Assembly: GCA_963714145.1 (NCBI GenBank)
Contig: OY970235.1
Location: forward strand, 1,054,001 to 1,118,000
Source of the DNA: JBBWZH01 sp035544115
GTDB taxonomy: Bacteria > Actinomycetota > Actinomycetes > Mycobacteriales > CADCTP01
Reading direction: 5' to 3'
Length of the DNA: 64,000 bases
Part shown: piece by piece, positions 7,785 through 16,405 of the stretch
Position numbering within the stretch: position 1 is the stretch's first letter
Layout of the letters: each line of letters opens with the position of its first letter
The notes under the pieces: model-generated
Databases searched by the model: none
Told to the model about the DNA's origin: nothing
What the model saw: only the letters and a program-made list of their open reading frames with translations
Translations under genes and position numbers: made by a program

Positions 7785-8310
7785 GGCCCCTCGCTTTGGG
7801 CGATCCTGCCCCCGGATCGCCCGGGGCTGGTGACGGCTTCGGGTCGTGGGTGACGGCGTGGTGTGGCCGGTGGTGGGTTGGGGTGGCGGGTGGTGTCGTA
7901 GGGCCATCACTGGGCGGGTGAACTCGTCACCGGCGCTCAGATGACGTCACCGGCCGGCCGGCGACGTCACCGTGGCCCTCGCCGCCGAGACCTTCCCCCG
8001 GATCGCCCGGGGCTGGTGACGGCTTCGGGCCGCTGGTGACGGCGCGGCGCGGCCGGTGAGGGGTTCGGGTGGCGGGTGGTGTCGTAGGGCCATCACCGGG
8101 CGCGTGAACTCATCACCGGCGCTCAGATGACGTCACCGGCCGGCCGGCGACGTCACCGTGGCGCTCGTCGTGGGCGATCCCGCCCGGGGCTGGTGACGGC
8201 TTCGGGTCGTGGGTGGCGCCGTGGCGCGGCCGGTGAGGGGTTGAGGTGGCGGGTGATGGCGTAGGGCCGTCACTGGGCGACTGAACTCGTCACCGGCGCT
8301 CGGAGGGCGT
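7785..8310. repeat. Right part of the ~180 bp satellite array (three units)
   Basis: The anchor GTGTCGTAGGGCCATCAC recurs at 7893 and 8079, and in a decayed form (GATGGCGTAGGGCCGTCAC) at about 8256. After subtracting the insertion the spacing from the third unit is 189 bp, so all six units are in register. The units become more degenerate towards 8310. No gene is visible. Confidence 0.88.
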
Positions 8311-8868
8311 CACTGCGGGACGGGATCCGCCACCAGGGCACGCGAACACGTCACCGGGCGGGCTAACTGGTCACCGGGCGGGCCAACGAGTCGCTCGGCG
8401 CGAGAAGCCGTCACTGGCCGCGGGAGCCGTCACCGGGCCAGCTAGGAAGCCGTCACTCGGCGCGGGAAGCCGTCACCGGGCCGGGGAAGCCGTCACCGGG
8501 CACGGGAAGCCGGCACCGGGCGCGGGGAAGCCGGCGCCGGGCGCGGGAGGCCGGCGCCGGGTCGGCCAGGGAGGGCGTCACCGCGGGCGGGGATGCCCGT
8601 ACCCGGGTGCGGGAGCCGGCGCCGGGCGAGCGGAGGCCGTCGGCGGGCACGCGAGGGCGTCACGGCGCGGGCGGGGCCGGTACCGGTCGGGAGACCAGGC
8701 GGGGGTGGGTCGTGCGGCGGGCAGGGTCTGCTTCCTTTTCGGGCAGCTGCGGCGATGGTCCCTTCGGGAAGCCGAGTCTTCCCGGGGGCACGTCCCGCCG
8801 GACGTGGTGGGGCGAACCGCCGCGCGGCACGGTCGACAGGCATTGTCCGGACGGATCAGGAGGCGCTC
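8311..8868. other. Gene-free stretch upstream of the injection system operon
   Basis: 8311-8440 is a run of short degenerate units of the form GTCACCGGGC plus 6-10 bases, which looks like decay of the satellite. A tidy 20-bp array follows at 8446-8566. From 8567 to 8868 the sequence loses repeats; it contains a small GGGAAG/CTTCCC hairpin at about 8769-8784 and an AGGAGG ribosome site 8-9 bases before the sheath ATG. The operon promoter should be here, but I see no convincing -35/-10 pair. Confidence 0.6.
8446..8566. repeat. 20-bp tandem repeat, six copies
   Basis: The unit GAAGCCGTCACCGGGCCGGG and variants occurs at 8446, 8466, 8486, 8506 (21 bp), 8527 and 8547. The copies drift from GTCAC-containing on the left to GGCGCC-containing on the right, so the array seems to have arisen from the neighbouring GTCAC-rich satellite. 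It ends about 300 bp before the sheath gene. Confidence 0.9.
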
Positions 8869-10428
8869 ATGCCGACGTACCTGTCTCCCGGCGTCTACAT
8901 CGAGGAGGCCGAGGCAGGGTCCCGGCCGATCGAGGGCGTCGGTACCGCGGTTGCGGCTTTCGTCGGTCTTGCCGAACGCGGGCCGATCAACGAGGCGACG
9001 CTGGTAAGCAACTGGGGCCAGTTCACCTCGACCTTCGGCGAATTCGTCGAAGGTTCCTACCTGGCACACGCCGTGTACGGCTACTTCATGAACGGCGGTG
9101 GGAACTGCTTCGTGGTCCGGGTCGGGCCGGGTAGCTCCAACCCCAAGGCCGCCGCGAACGGCCGGCGCACCAAGGAACTGCCGAGCGGGCCGCAGGCGGC
9201 GCTCGGCGGCTACCGGGTGCTGGCCGTGGAGGGCGGCGGCAAGAGCCCGGATGTCACCGTCGAGGTGGCCGACGCCGGGGGCGAGAACCCGCCGGAGGAC
9301 AGCTTCAAGCTGATCGTCAAGGTCGGCAACCGGCAGGCCGAGGAGTTCGACCGGCTGACCACGGCCAAGGGTGACAAGCAGAACGTCGTCACGGTCGTCA
9401 ACGCGCAGTCCAAGACGATCCGGATCGAGGCGGCCAGCACGGCCGGCGCGGTGGAGCGGCCCACCAAGGGCAGCGTGAAGCTGACCGCGCCGCCGAAGCC
9501 GGCCGCCGACAACACCCCGATCCGGCCGGACGACTACGTCGGTGACGTCGCCCAGCGCACCGGCTTCGGCGGCCTGGAGGCGATCGACGAGATCACCATG
9601 GTCTCCGTCCCGGACCTGATGAGTGCCTACCAGCGCGGCCTGATCGACGACGAGGGCCTCAAGGCCGTGCAGCTCGCCGCGATCGCGCACTGCGAGCTGA
9701 TGGGCGACCGGATCGCCATCCTCGACCCGCCGCCGGCCATGAACGCCCAGCAGATCAAGAACTGGCGTTCGGACACGGCCGGCTACGACTCCAAGTTCGC
9801 CGCGCTGTACTGGCCCTGGGTGAAGGTGTTCGACCCGAGCACCGGCACCAACATCTTCGTGCCGCCGTCCGGGCACATGGCCGGCATCTGGGGCCGCAAC
9901 GACGACACCCGGGGCGTGCACAAGGCCCCGGCGAACGAGGTCATCCGCGGCGCGATCACGCTGGAAACCCAGATCACGAAGAACGAGCATGACCTGCTCA
10001 ACCCGGTCGGGATCAACTGCCTGCGCTCGTTCCCGGGCCGGGGCATCCGGGTCTGGGGCGCGCGCACCCTGTCCTCCGACCCGGCCTGGCGGTACCTGAA
10101 CGTCCGCCGGCTGTTCAACTACCTGGAGGAGTCGATCCTCAACGGCACCCAGTGGGTCGTCTTCGAGCCGAACGACGACGCGCTCTGGGCCAAGATCCGC
10201 CGCACGATCGCCGCGTTCCTGGTCATGGAGTGGCGCAAGGGCGCGCTGTTCGGGCTTACCCCGGACGAGGCCTTCTACGTCAAGTGCGACCGCGAGAACA
10301 ACCCGGCCGAGGCGATCGACGCCGGTCAGGTGCTGTGCGAGGTCGGCATCGCCCCGGTGAAGCCCGCCGAGTTCGTCGTGTTCCGGCTGTCGCAGTTCAG
10401 CGGCGGCACCAGCCTCGTCAGCGAGTAG
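8869..10428 (+). CDS. Contractile injection system sheath protein (tail sheath family)
   Basis: A 519-residue phage-tail-sheath-family protein, corresponding to Afp2/Cis2. It polymerises around the inner tube and contracts to drive the tube forward. The N terminus MPTYLSPGVYIEEAEAGSRP is the classic start of this family, and the C-terminal region (CEVGIAPVKPAEFVVFRLSQ) is the conserved domain that makes the interlocking sheath handshake. The central 240 residues are more variable and contain a Lys- and Asp-rich insertion. ATG 8869 has AGGAGG upstream and fits the family start; the open frame extends about 90 codons further up but with low-complexity sequence. It is the first gene of a long operon; the tube gene follows after 9 bp. 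Confidence 0.96.
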   Translation: MPTYLSPGVYIEEAEAGSRPIEGVGTAVAAFVGLAERGPINEATLVSNWGQFTSTFGEFVEGSYLAHAVYGYFMNGGGNCFVVRVGPGSSNPKAAANGRRTKELPSGPQAALGGYRVLAVEGGGKSPDVTVEVADAGGENPPEDSFKLIVKVGNRQAEEFDRLTTAKGDKQNVVTVVNAQSKTIRIEAASTAGAVERPTKGSVKLTAPPKPAADNTPIRPDDYVGDVAQRTGFGGLEAIDEITMVSVPDLMSAYQRGLIDDEGLKAVQLAAIAHCELMGDRIAILDPPPAMNAQQIKNWRSDTAGYDSKFAALYWPWVKVFDPSTGTNIFVPPSGHMAGIWGRNDDTRGVHKAPANEVIRGAITLETQITKNEHDLLNPVGINCLRSFPGRGIRVWGARTLSSDPAWRYLNVRRLFNYLEESILNGTQWVVFEPNDDALWAKIRRTIAAFLVMEWRKGALFGLTPDEAFYVKCDRENNPAEAIDAGQVLCEVGIAPVKPAEFVVFRLSQFSGGTSLVSE

Positions 10429-10437
10429 GAGAGCGGC

Positions 10438-10881
10438 ATGGCACTCCCTGACCTCGACACCTCGGTTGGCCACTCGTTCGGCCTGGACATCGACGGTGTC
10501 CTGATCAAGCAGATCTCCGAGGTCTCCGGCCTGAAGCTGGAGCAGGACGTGATCGAGCTCAAGCAGAACACCAACGACGGCAAGTACATGATCAAGAAGC
10601 TGCCCGGGCGGCCGAAGGCGGGCGAGGTCACGCTCACCCGCGGCCTGACCTCGGACCAGAGCTTCGAGAAGTGGATCAAGGACTCCCGGTTCGGGAAGAT
10701 GCCGTTGTCCCGGAAGAACGGCGCGATCATCGTCTTCGACTTCGAGGGCGCGCCGATCAAGCGGTACAAGATGACGAACGCCTGGCCGAAGAGCCTGGAG
10801 ATCGGCACGCTGAAGGCCGGCGACACGTCGGTACTGACCGAGAAGCTGGTCATCACGTACGAGCAGCTCGAGGTCGAGTGA
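10438..10881 (+). CDS. Contractile injection system inner tube protein (gp19 family)
   Basis: A 147-residue T4 gp19/Hcp-fold tube protein, equivalent to Afp1/Cis1, which stacks as hexameric rings to form the tube that is ejected on firing. The family signature is clear: HSFGLDIDGVLIKQISEVSG at the N terminus, then KLPGRPKAGEVTLTRGLT and the C-terminal EKLVITYEQLEV strand. The length is typical. The start ATG has GGAGAG upstream. Its stop overlaps the next start by one base (TGATG), so translation is coupled. A second gp19-type protein at 15215 is the baseplate-proximal tube. Confidence 0.95.
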   Translation: MALPDLDTSVGHSFGLDIDGVLIKQISEVSGLKLEQDVIELKQNTNDGKYMIKKLPGRPKAGEVTLTRGLTSDQSFEKWIKDSRFGKMPLSRKNGAIIVFDFEGAPIKRYKMTNAWPKSLEIGTLKAGDTSVLTEKLVITYEQLEVE

Positions 10882-11345
10882 TGCGGCGGTCCCTGGCTGT
10901 CGCCGACCGGTCCGCTGCTCCGTCCGAAGTGGACGGTCCGGGTGCCGCTCCGGCTACTTCGGACGGTGCTGGCGCGCTGCGCACCGAGTTCCCGTTCGAA
11001 CTGCCGCGCGGGTACGTCGACGACTCAGGGACCGTGCACCGCGCCGGCACGATGCGGATCGCCACCGCGCGGGACGAACTGGTCCCGCTGCGGGACGACC
11101 GGGTCCGGGAGAACCCGGCGTACCTCACGGTCGTGCTGCTGGGCCGGGTGATCACCCGGCTCGGCAGCATCACCGACGTGCACGCCGGCATCGTCGAGGA
11201 TCTGTTCGCCTCGGACGTGGCCTTCCTGCAGGACCTCTACCGGCGGATCAACTCAGAAGGCCATACCCGGGCGGCCGTTGCCTGCCCGGCCTGCCGGCAC
11301 CAGTTCGAGATCGACATCGCCGGTGGGCGCCTGGGGGAATCGTGA
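10881..11345 (+). CDS. Injection system tail assembly protein (hypothetical)
   Basis: A 154-residue protein from ATG 10881, directly coupled to the tube gene. The first 35 residues are Ala/Pro/Gly-rich and probably disordered. The body (FPFELPRGYVDDSGTVHRAG and the segment about LTVVLLGRVITRLGSI) matches small tail-assembly proteins found after tube genes in actinomycete eCIS loci. A CPACRHQFE motif near the C terminus holds one CxxC pair and a His, hinting at metal binding, but a second Cys pair is absent. It is probably a chaperone or connector between tube and baseplate; that role is inferred from position only. Confidence 0.75.
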   Translation: MRRSLAVADRSAAPSEVDGPGAAPATSDGAGALRTEFPFELPRGYVDDSGTVHRAGTMRIATARDELVPLRDDRVRENPAYLTVVLLGRVITRLGSITDVHAGIVEDLFASDVAFLQDLYRRINSEGHTRAAVACPACRHQFEIDIAGGRLGES

Positions 11346-11500
11346 CGTACGCGACCGACCGGCTGCACGAGGAGGTCGCGTACGTCGCCTACCACTTCCA
11401 CTGGTCGTTCGAGGAGATCCTCGACCTCGAGCACCCGGACCGGCAGCGGTACGTCGAAGAAATCGGACGGATCAACAGCCGGCTCGCCCGGGGACGGTGA
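11342..11500 (+). CDS. DUF6760-like small eCIS protein
   Basis: A 52-residue protein from GTG 11342 to TGA 11500, overlapping the upstream gene by GTGA. The sequence (TDRLHEEVAYVAYHFHWSF, then EILDLEHPDRQRYVEEI) is rich in aromatic and charged residues and predicts two helices. It matches my memory of the short DUF6760 proteins found at the same place in actinomycete contractile injection loci. The function is not known; a conserved position between tube-assembly and cargo or tape-measure genes suggests a structural or chaperone role. Confidence 0.8.
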   Translation: MTYATDRLHEEVAYVAYHFHWSFEEILDLEHPDRQRYVEEIGRINSRLARGR

Positions 11501-11506
11501 TGCGAC

Positions 11507-14500
11507 GTGGCGTGGTGGCGCCGGCGGGAGCCGGCCGGATCGGCGTCTCCGCCGGCCGGCTCGGCCGGCTCGGCTGAATCTGGCGGTTCGGCTGGGTCGG
11601 CTGGCCCGGGCGGTTCGGCTGGACTGGGCGGCTCGGCCGGCGCGGCGGCCGGGGCCGGTCGGGCGTCCGGTGGCTGGATGGCGTTGCCGCCCCTGCAGCG
11701 GACGATCGGCGCGGTCGAGCTGACCGCGCCGTCCACCGGCTTCACGCCGGCGCTGCGGTCCTGGCAGAACCCGTCGTTCCTGGGCACGCTCGGGCACACC
11801 GTCGACCCGGCCGGCCCGGCCGGGTCGGTCACCGGGCTGGTCAGCGCGGTACCGGCCGGCGCCGGCTCGGACCTGGCGGCGGCGCCGGCCGGCACCGGGT
11901 GGGATGGTCCGGGCCCGCCGCGGGCCGAGCCGGCTTCGGACCTGCCGTTGGCGCCGGTGCAGCGGGCGGTCGTGCCGTCCGGCACCGGCAACCTGTCCGG
12001 CGGAAGCGACCCGGTGGCCGGGGCGGCGGGTGAGCTTGTCTATGCCGAGCCGGCGGCGCGGCCGTCGCTGACCACCGCACCGGTGCAGTTGTCGGCCCGG
12101 CCGGTGCCATCGGTGCAACGGGCCGCTGATCCGGCCCCGGAGTCGGGGTCGGTCGGATCGGACGAGGCCGGGGCGGACGAGGCCGGATCGGACCAGGTCG
12201 GGGCGGACGTGGCTGGGCCGGGCGAGGCCGGGGCGGAGCCGGCGGTCCAGCCGGTGCTCGCGGCGGAGCCCACGGTCTCCCGGCTGGTCGCCGAGCCCAC
12301 GGTCTCCCGGTCGACTGCCGAACCCACGGCCGGGTTGCCGCTCGCGCCCGGGCCGGCCGCGGAACAGTCGGCGGTCCCGGTCTGGTCGGCGTTCGCCAGC
12401 GCCGCGGCGCCGAGCGCGGCGCCGGCCCGGCCGACCCGGCTGCGTGGCCGGCTGGGCGCGCCGCTGTCCGAGGTGCCGCCGACCGCCCAGCGCGAGCCGG
12501 CCCCATCGGTTTCCCAGCCAGCTTCTCCGCCGCCACCGCCGCTGGGAGTGGTAGCGACGGCGGGGGTGGAGCGTGACCCCGCTGCGGTGCAGCGGGCCAC
12601 CCCGGACGACCCCGACGGCGGCGTCCCCGCCCGGCCCGCCCCGGCGCCGCAGCCGCTCGACCCCGGGCCCGCCCCGGCGGCCGGACCGAGCGGGTCGGCG
12701 CCGGTACAGCGGTCGGCACCGGACCCGGTCCGGCCGACCCTGGGCGAGCCGGCCGGCGCGACGGCCGACAATGTCGGGTCGCCGGCCGGGCAGCACTCCG
12801 CCGGCGGAACCGGTGCCCCCGGCGGGGCCGGTAGTGCCGGCGGAGTCGGCCTTCTCAGCGGGGCCGGTGGTGCTGGCGGCACGGCCGGCGGGGTCGGGCC
12901 CGGATCGGCTGCCGGCGGCCCGGCTGAGCTCACCGGCCCGCTGGGCCTGCAGCGGTCGGCCACCGGCGGCCCGCCGGGCCTGCAGCGGTCGGCTGCCGCT
13001 GGCCCGGCTGGACCTGCCGGCCCGCCGGCGGTGCAACGGTCGGCCGCCGGCGACCCGGCGGACGGCGGTGCCGCTGATCCGGGCGGCGGTCAGCGGTCGG
13101 CCGCGGCTGCGGGTTCGGTTGGTGCGTCGCCGGCGGTGGCCGGTCTGGTCGGCTCGGCGCCAGTGCAGCGGTCGGTCGGGGAGCATCCGGCGGTAGCCGG
13201 CACGTCCGGGCCGATGGGTCCGGTGTCCCCGCAGCAGTCGGCCGGTCCGGAGCTGACCGGCGGTTCCGGCGCGTCCGGGCCGATCGGTTCGATGCCCCCG
13301 CAGTCGGCCGGCGGCGATCCGGGGCGGCCCGCCGGGCCGGCCCTGGCGGCGGCCATTGGGGATGCGGCCGGCGATCTGCCGGGTCCGGCTGGTGACCTGC
13401 CGGCGGTGACCGGCGCCGGCGGCTCGGCGCCGGTGCAGCGGTCGGTCGGTGCCGAACCGGCCGGGGATCCGGAGCCGGGCAGCGGCCCGGCGGACGGTGC
13501 GGCCGGTGGTCCCACCGGGTCCGGGCCCGATGGTTCGGTGGACGTGCAGCGGTCGGCTGGTGCGGCGCGGCCGACGCTCGCCGGCCAGCCGCTGGTCGCG
13601 CAACCATCGGCCGGTGACGTGCCGGGCGGGCCCGGCCAGGGCGGCGGAACCGGGCTGCCACTGGCGACCGGTCCGGCCGCGGTGCAGCGCTCGGTCGACG
13701 GTCGGTCCGACCGCGGCGGGCCGCCGGCGGTGGCTGACCCGGCGGTGCGGCGGCCGGTCGGCGACGCGGCCGGGATACCTGGCCCGGCCGGTGCCGCCGG
13801 GTTGCCGGTGGCGCAGCGGTCGGCCGGCGATGCCGGCGCCGACCCGGCGATCCCGGCGGGTCCCGGCGTACGGCCGACGCTGGGCGAACTGGCGGCTGGA
13901 TCGGCGCCGACCGGGTTGGGCTCGGCCGGGTCCGGCGGCGATGCGCCGGCCGGCCCGTCCGCGCTGGGTAGCGACCCGGTCGGTCCGACGACAGCGCAGC
14001 GGTCCGAGGCGGCCGGGTTGCCGACGGCGGCTGGTCCCGGCGGGTCGACGGCGGACGGTACGGCCGGGCCGGGCACCGCGGCGGTGCAGCGGTCGGCTGC
14101 CGACCCGGTCGCGCCGACCCTGGGGGAGTCCGGCTCGGCACCGGCCCGGTCGGTCGGCGACGCGGTGCGGGCGACACCGGCGGCCCTGGACCTGGCAGCT
14201 AATGCGCCGGCGCGGCCGACGCTGGGTGCGGACCCGGCGGTGCAGCGCTCGGTGGGCGAGCTGGCCGGGTCGCCGGCCAGCTCGGACGGGCCGTGGCCCG
14301 GTGCCGCCGCGATCCCAGGTTCGATCGACCCGCCGGCCCCGCCCGGCCCGGTGCTCTCCGGTTCCGCCGGTGCGCCGGTGCAGCGGGCCGCGGGGTCGCT
14401 CAGCCCGCCCGGCCCGCTGGCCGGCTCGATCGCACCGGCGGGCTCCGTGGCGGCGGGCCCGTCGGTGCCTGCCGCCGCCACACCGTCGCTTGTGGACAGT

Positions 14501-15148
14501 GCCGGTCCGGTTCTGCAGCGGGACGCGCCGCTGCTCGGTTCCGGCGTGCCGGCCACCCTGGCCGAGGTCGGCACGCCGCCCGGTGGCTCGCTCGCGCCGC
14601 CCGGTGGCCCGCTCGCGCCGGCCGGCCAGCCCGACCTCGCGCCGGCCGGGCAGCGGCTGCCCGCCGGCCCGCTGCTGGGTTCCGGCGCGCGCCAGTCGAC
14701 CGCGCTGCTCGGGCCCGAGCCGAGCGCGGGCTGGTCGGCCGCCGACCCGCCGCCGCCCAGCATCCAACGCGCCGACGCCGCCGCGGTGGCGCCGGCCGCC
14801 GCGCTGCGGCTGGCCCCCGGCACCCCGCCGGTCCAGCGCGAGGCCCCGGCACCGGACGCCGGCAGCGTCGCCGTGGACGCCGGCCTGGCGCACCGCGAGC
14901 CGGACGGCACCGTGGTCTTCCGGCAGATCGCCGACCCGGCACCGGCCGCCGCACCGTCCACTGTGGAGATTCCGGTACAGCGGGCCGAGCCGGCGCCGGC
15001 GGCCCCGGCCGCGCCAGCCGAAGGCCAGAGCCCGCAGGACCTGGACGCGCTCGCCGGCCGGCTCTACGACCGGCTGCTCGGCCGGATCAAGGCCGAGCTG
15101 CGGATCGACCGGGAACGCGCCGGGATGCTCACCGACCTGCGCCACTAG
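11507..15148 (+). CDS. Giant low-complexity VQR-repeat protein of the injection system
   Basis: A 1,213-residue protein starting at GTG 11507, six bases after the DUF6760 gene. It is almost wholly Gly/Ala/Pro/Ser/Val and predicted disordered. About two dozen QR motifs, mostly PVQRS or AVQRS, are scattered through it, together with at least five copies of an RPTLGE-type motif. Only two parts look ordered: residues 60-95 (LPPLQRTIGAVELTAPSTG, WQNPSFLG) and the C-terminal 40 residues, a charged helix (LAGRLYDRLLGRIKAELRID). The operon position, between tube-assembly and second tube genes, points to a structural or cargo-loading role. Candidate roles are tape measure, luminal cargo, or a scaffold that binds partners through VQR motifs. 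None is proven. Confidence 0.8.
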   Translation: MAWWRRREPAGSASPPAGSAGSAESGGSAGSAGPGGSAGLGGSAGAAAGAGRASGGWMALPPLQRTIGAVELTAPSTGFTPALRSWQNPSFLGTLGHTVDPAGPAGSVTGLVSAVPAGAGSDLAAAPAGTGWDGPGPPRAEPASDLPLAPVQRAVVPSGTGNLSGGSDPVAGAAGELVYAEPAARPSLTTAPVQLSARPVPSVQRAADPAPESGSVGSDEAGADEAGSDQVGADVAGPGEAGAEPAVQPVLAAEPTVSRLVAEPTVSRSTAEPTAGLPLAPGPAAEQSAVPVWSAFASAAAPSAAPARPTRLRGRLGAPLSEVPPTAQREPAPSVSQPASPPPPPLGVVATAGVERDPAAVQRATPDDPDGGVPARPAPAPQPLDPGPAPAAGPSGSAPVQRSAPDPVRPTLGEPAGATADNVGSPAGQHSAGGTGAPGGAGSAGGVGLLSGAGGAGGTAGGVGPGSAAGGPAELTGPLGLQRSATGGPPGLQRSAAAGPAGPAGPPAVQRSAAGDPADGGAADPGGGQRSAAAAGSVGASPAVAGLVGSAPVQRSVGEHPAVAGTSGPMGPVSPQQSAGPELTGGSGASGPIGSMPPQSAGGDPGRPAGPALAAAIGDAAGDLPGPAGDLPAVTGAGGSAPVQRSVGAEPAGDPEPGSGPADGAAGGPTGSGPDGSVDVQRSAGAARPTLAGQPLVAQPSAGDVPGGPGQGGGTGLPLATGPAAVQRSVDGRSDRGGPPAVADPAVRRPVGDAAGIPGPAGAAGLPVAQRSAGDAGADPAIPAGPGVRPTLGELAAGSAPTGLGSAGSGGDAPAGPSALGSDPVGPTTAQRSEAAGLPTAAGPGGSTADGTAGPGTAAVQRSAADPVAPTLGESGSAPARSVGDAVRATPAALDLAANAPARPTLGADPAVQRSVGELAGSPASSDGPWPGAAAIPGSIDPPAPPGPVLSGSAGAPVQRAAGSLSPPGPLAGSIAPAGSVAAGPSVPAAATPSLVDSAGPVLQRDAPLLGSGVPATLAEVGTPPGGSLAPPGGPLAPAGQPDLAPAGQRLPAGPLLGSGARQSTALLGPEPSAGWSAADPPPPSIQRADAAAVAPAAALRLAPGTPPVQREAPAPDAGSVAVDAGLAHREPDGTVVFRQIADPAPAAAPSTVEIPVQRAEPAPAAPAAPAEGQSPQDLDALAGRLYDRLLGRIKAELRIDRERAGMLTDLRH

Positions 15149-15214
15149 CCCACGACAACGGACCCGACACAGTCGCACCAGAAACAGCAGCAGCCGGACC
15201 GAGGAGGAAGACCG

Positions 15215-15649
15215 ATGGCGATCGACACCGATCCCGCCGTCAGCGTGTGCTTCGTGGTGGAGATCGACGATCAGAGCCTCGGCGCCTTCAACAGTTGCGA
15301 GGGGCTCGGCTGCGAGGTCGTGCTGGAGCAGCGCGAGGAGGGCGGCAACAACAGCTTCGTCTGGCAGCTGCCGTCCCGGTTGAAGTACTCGACGGTGAAG
15401 TTCACCCGACCGCTGACCAAGGACACCGAGAAGGTGGCGCGCTGGTTCGCCAGCATGACCCAGGGCGTCAAGCGGACCACCGCGCACGTCTCGGCGATGA
15501 CCGCGGACGGCACCGTGGTGGCCCGCTGGGGCCTGCTGGACGTGGTACCGGTGAAGTGGCAGGGGCCGTCGCTGAACACCGACTCGCCGAAGGTGGCGAC
15601 CGAGACGCTCGAGGTCGCGCACCACGGCTTCGCGCCCGGCGGCGGGTGA
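15215..15649 (+). CDS. Second inner tube protein (gp19 family, baseplate-proximal)
   Basis: A 144-residue gp19-fold protein like Afp5/Cis5, which forms the first tube ring or rings above the spike and joins tube to baseplate. Visible signatures are CFVVEIDDQSLGAFNSCEGL at the N terminus, LPSRLKYSTVKFTRPL in the middle and ETLEVAHHGF at the end. It differs from the main tube at 10438 in its Cys-containing loop and its C terminus. The start ATG follows GAGGAGG. A 66-bp gap from the VQR protein is the largest so far in the operon. Its stop overlaps the next gene by GTGA. Confidence 0.93.
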   Translation: MAIDTDPAVSVCFVVEIDDQSLGAFNSCEGLGCEVVLEQREEGGNNSFVWQLPSRLKYSTVKFTRPLTKDTEKVARWFASMTQGVKRTTAHVSAMTADGTVVARWGLLDVVPVKWQGPSLNTDSPKVATETLEVAHHGFAPGGG

Positions 15650-16404
15650 GCCCGGTGGGATCCAACGGCCTGGCGCTGTCCGCGACATCGGTCAGCAGCA
15701 GCGGTGGTTCGGGTGCCTCGCTGGTGCACGCCTTCCTGGAGTTGCGCGAGCCGGGGACGAAGGGCAGCACCACCCCGGGCCCGCCGATCGGCAAGGTCGA
15801 CTTCCAGTTCAACCCGAAGGAACTGAGCCTGACCAAGACCGCGAAGTGGGAGCGGAACACCTCCCGGAACAAGAAGAGCGCCGGCGTTCCCGAGTTCCAG
15901 GGTGCCGAGCCGGCATCGATGACGCTGGAGATGTTCTTCGACGCCAGCGCCAAGCAGGACAACTCCGCGGTGGACGCGGTGGACAAGCTGTTCCGCTGCT
16001 GCGTGCCGACCGACAAGACGCAGCAGAACCAGCTCGGCGTGCCGCCCTGGGTGGTGTTCCACTGGGGCAGCGTGTCCGGTTTCACCGCGTACATCGCCTC
16101 GGTGGCGGCCAAGTTCACCTTGTTCACCGGGGGTGGCGTGCCGATCCGGGCCACCGCGACCGTCACGTTGAAGGAGATCGCGGCCGAGCCGGCGAAGCAG
16201 AACCCGACCTCGGGCGGCCGGATCAGCCACCGCTCGCACACGCTGGTGGACGGCGACACGCTGCCCTCGGTGGCGTACCAGGAGTACGGCGACCCGACGC
16301 TGTGGCGGGTCATCGCCGAGGAGAACGGGGTGGACGACCCGATGCGGCTGACCCCGGGGACGACCCTGCTGGTGCCGGCGGCGAACGAGATCGTGGAGGT
16401 CTGA
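15646..16404 (+). CDS. LysM-domain baseplate protein (Afp7-like)
   Basis: A 252-residue protein from GTG 15646. The first 25 residues are Ser/Gly-rich; residues 30-180 carry the conserved region with IGKVDFQFNPKELSLTKTAK and WVVFHWGSVSGFTAYIASV; the last 55 residues are a LysM domain (HTLVDGDTLPSVAYQEYGDP to TTLLVPAA). In Afp and related systems this protein joins the spike to the tube base, and its LysM motif helps hold the spike complex. In phage-derived structures LysM does not need to bind peptidoglycan. The overlap with the tube-2 gene upstream and a 1-bp gap to the spike gene downstream mark tight coupling. Confidence 0.93.
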   Translation: MSPVGSNGLALSATSVSSSGGSGASLVHAFLELREPGTKGSTTPGPPIGKVDFQFNPKELSLTKTAKWERNTSRNKKSAGVPEFQGAEPASMTLEMFFDASAKQDNSAVDAVDKLFRCCVPTDKTQQNQLGVPPWVVFHWGSVSGFTAYIASVAAKFTLFTGGGVPIRATATVTLKEIAAEPAKQNPTSGGRISHRSHTLVDGDTLPSVAYQEYGDPTLWRVIAEENGVDDPMRLTPGTTLLVPAANEIVEV

Positions 16405-16405
16405 G

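Noticed and set aside
5990..8310. CRISPR array
   Set aside because: Units of about 180 bp with internal short repeats and no constant repeat/spacer alternation; no cas genes.
11237..15688. 1,483-codon minus-strand frame opposite the VQR protein
   Set aside because: Its product is Arg/Gly-rich shadow translation. The plus-strand frame has a ribosome-coupled start, operon spacing and repeated motifs.
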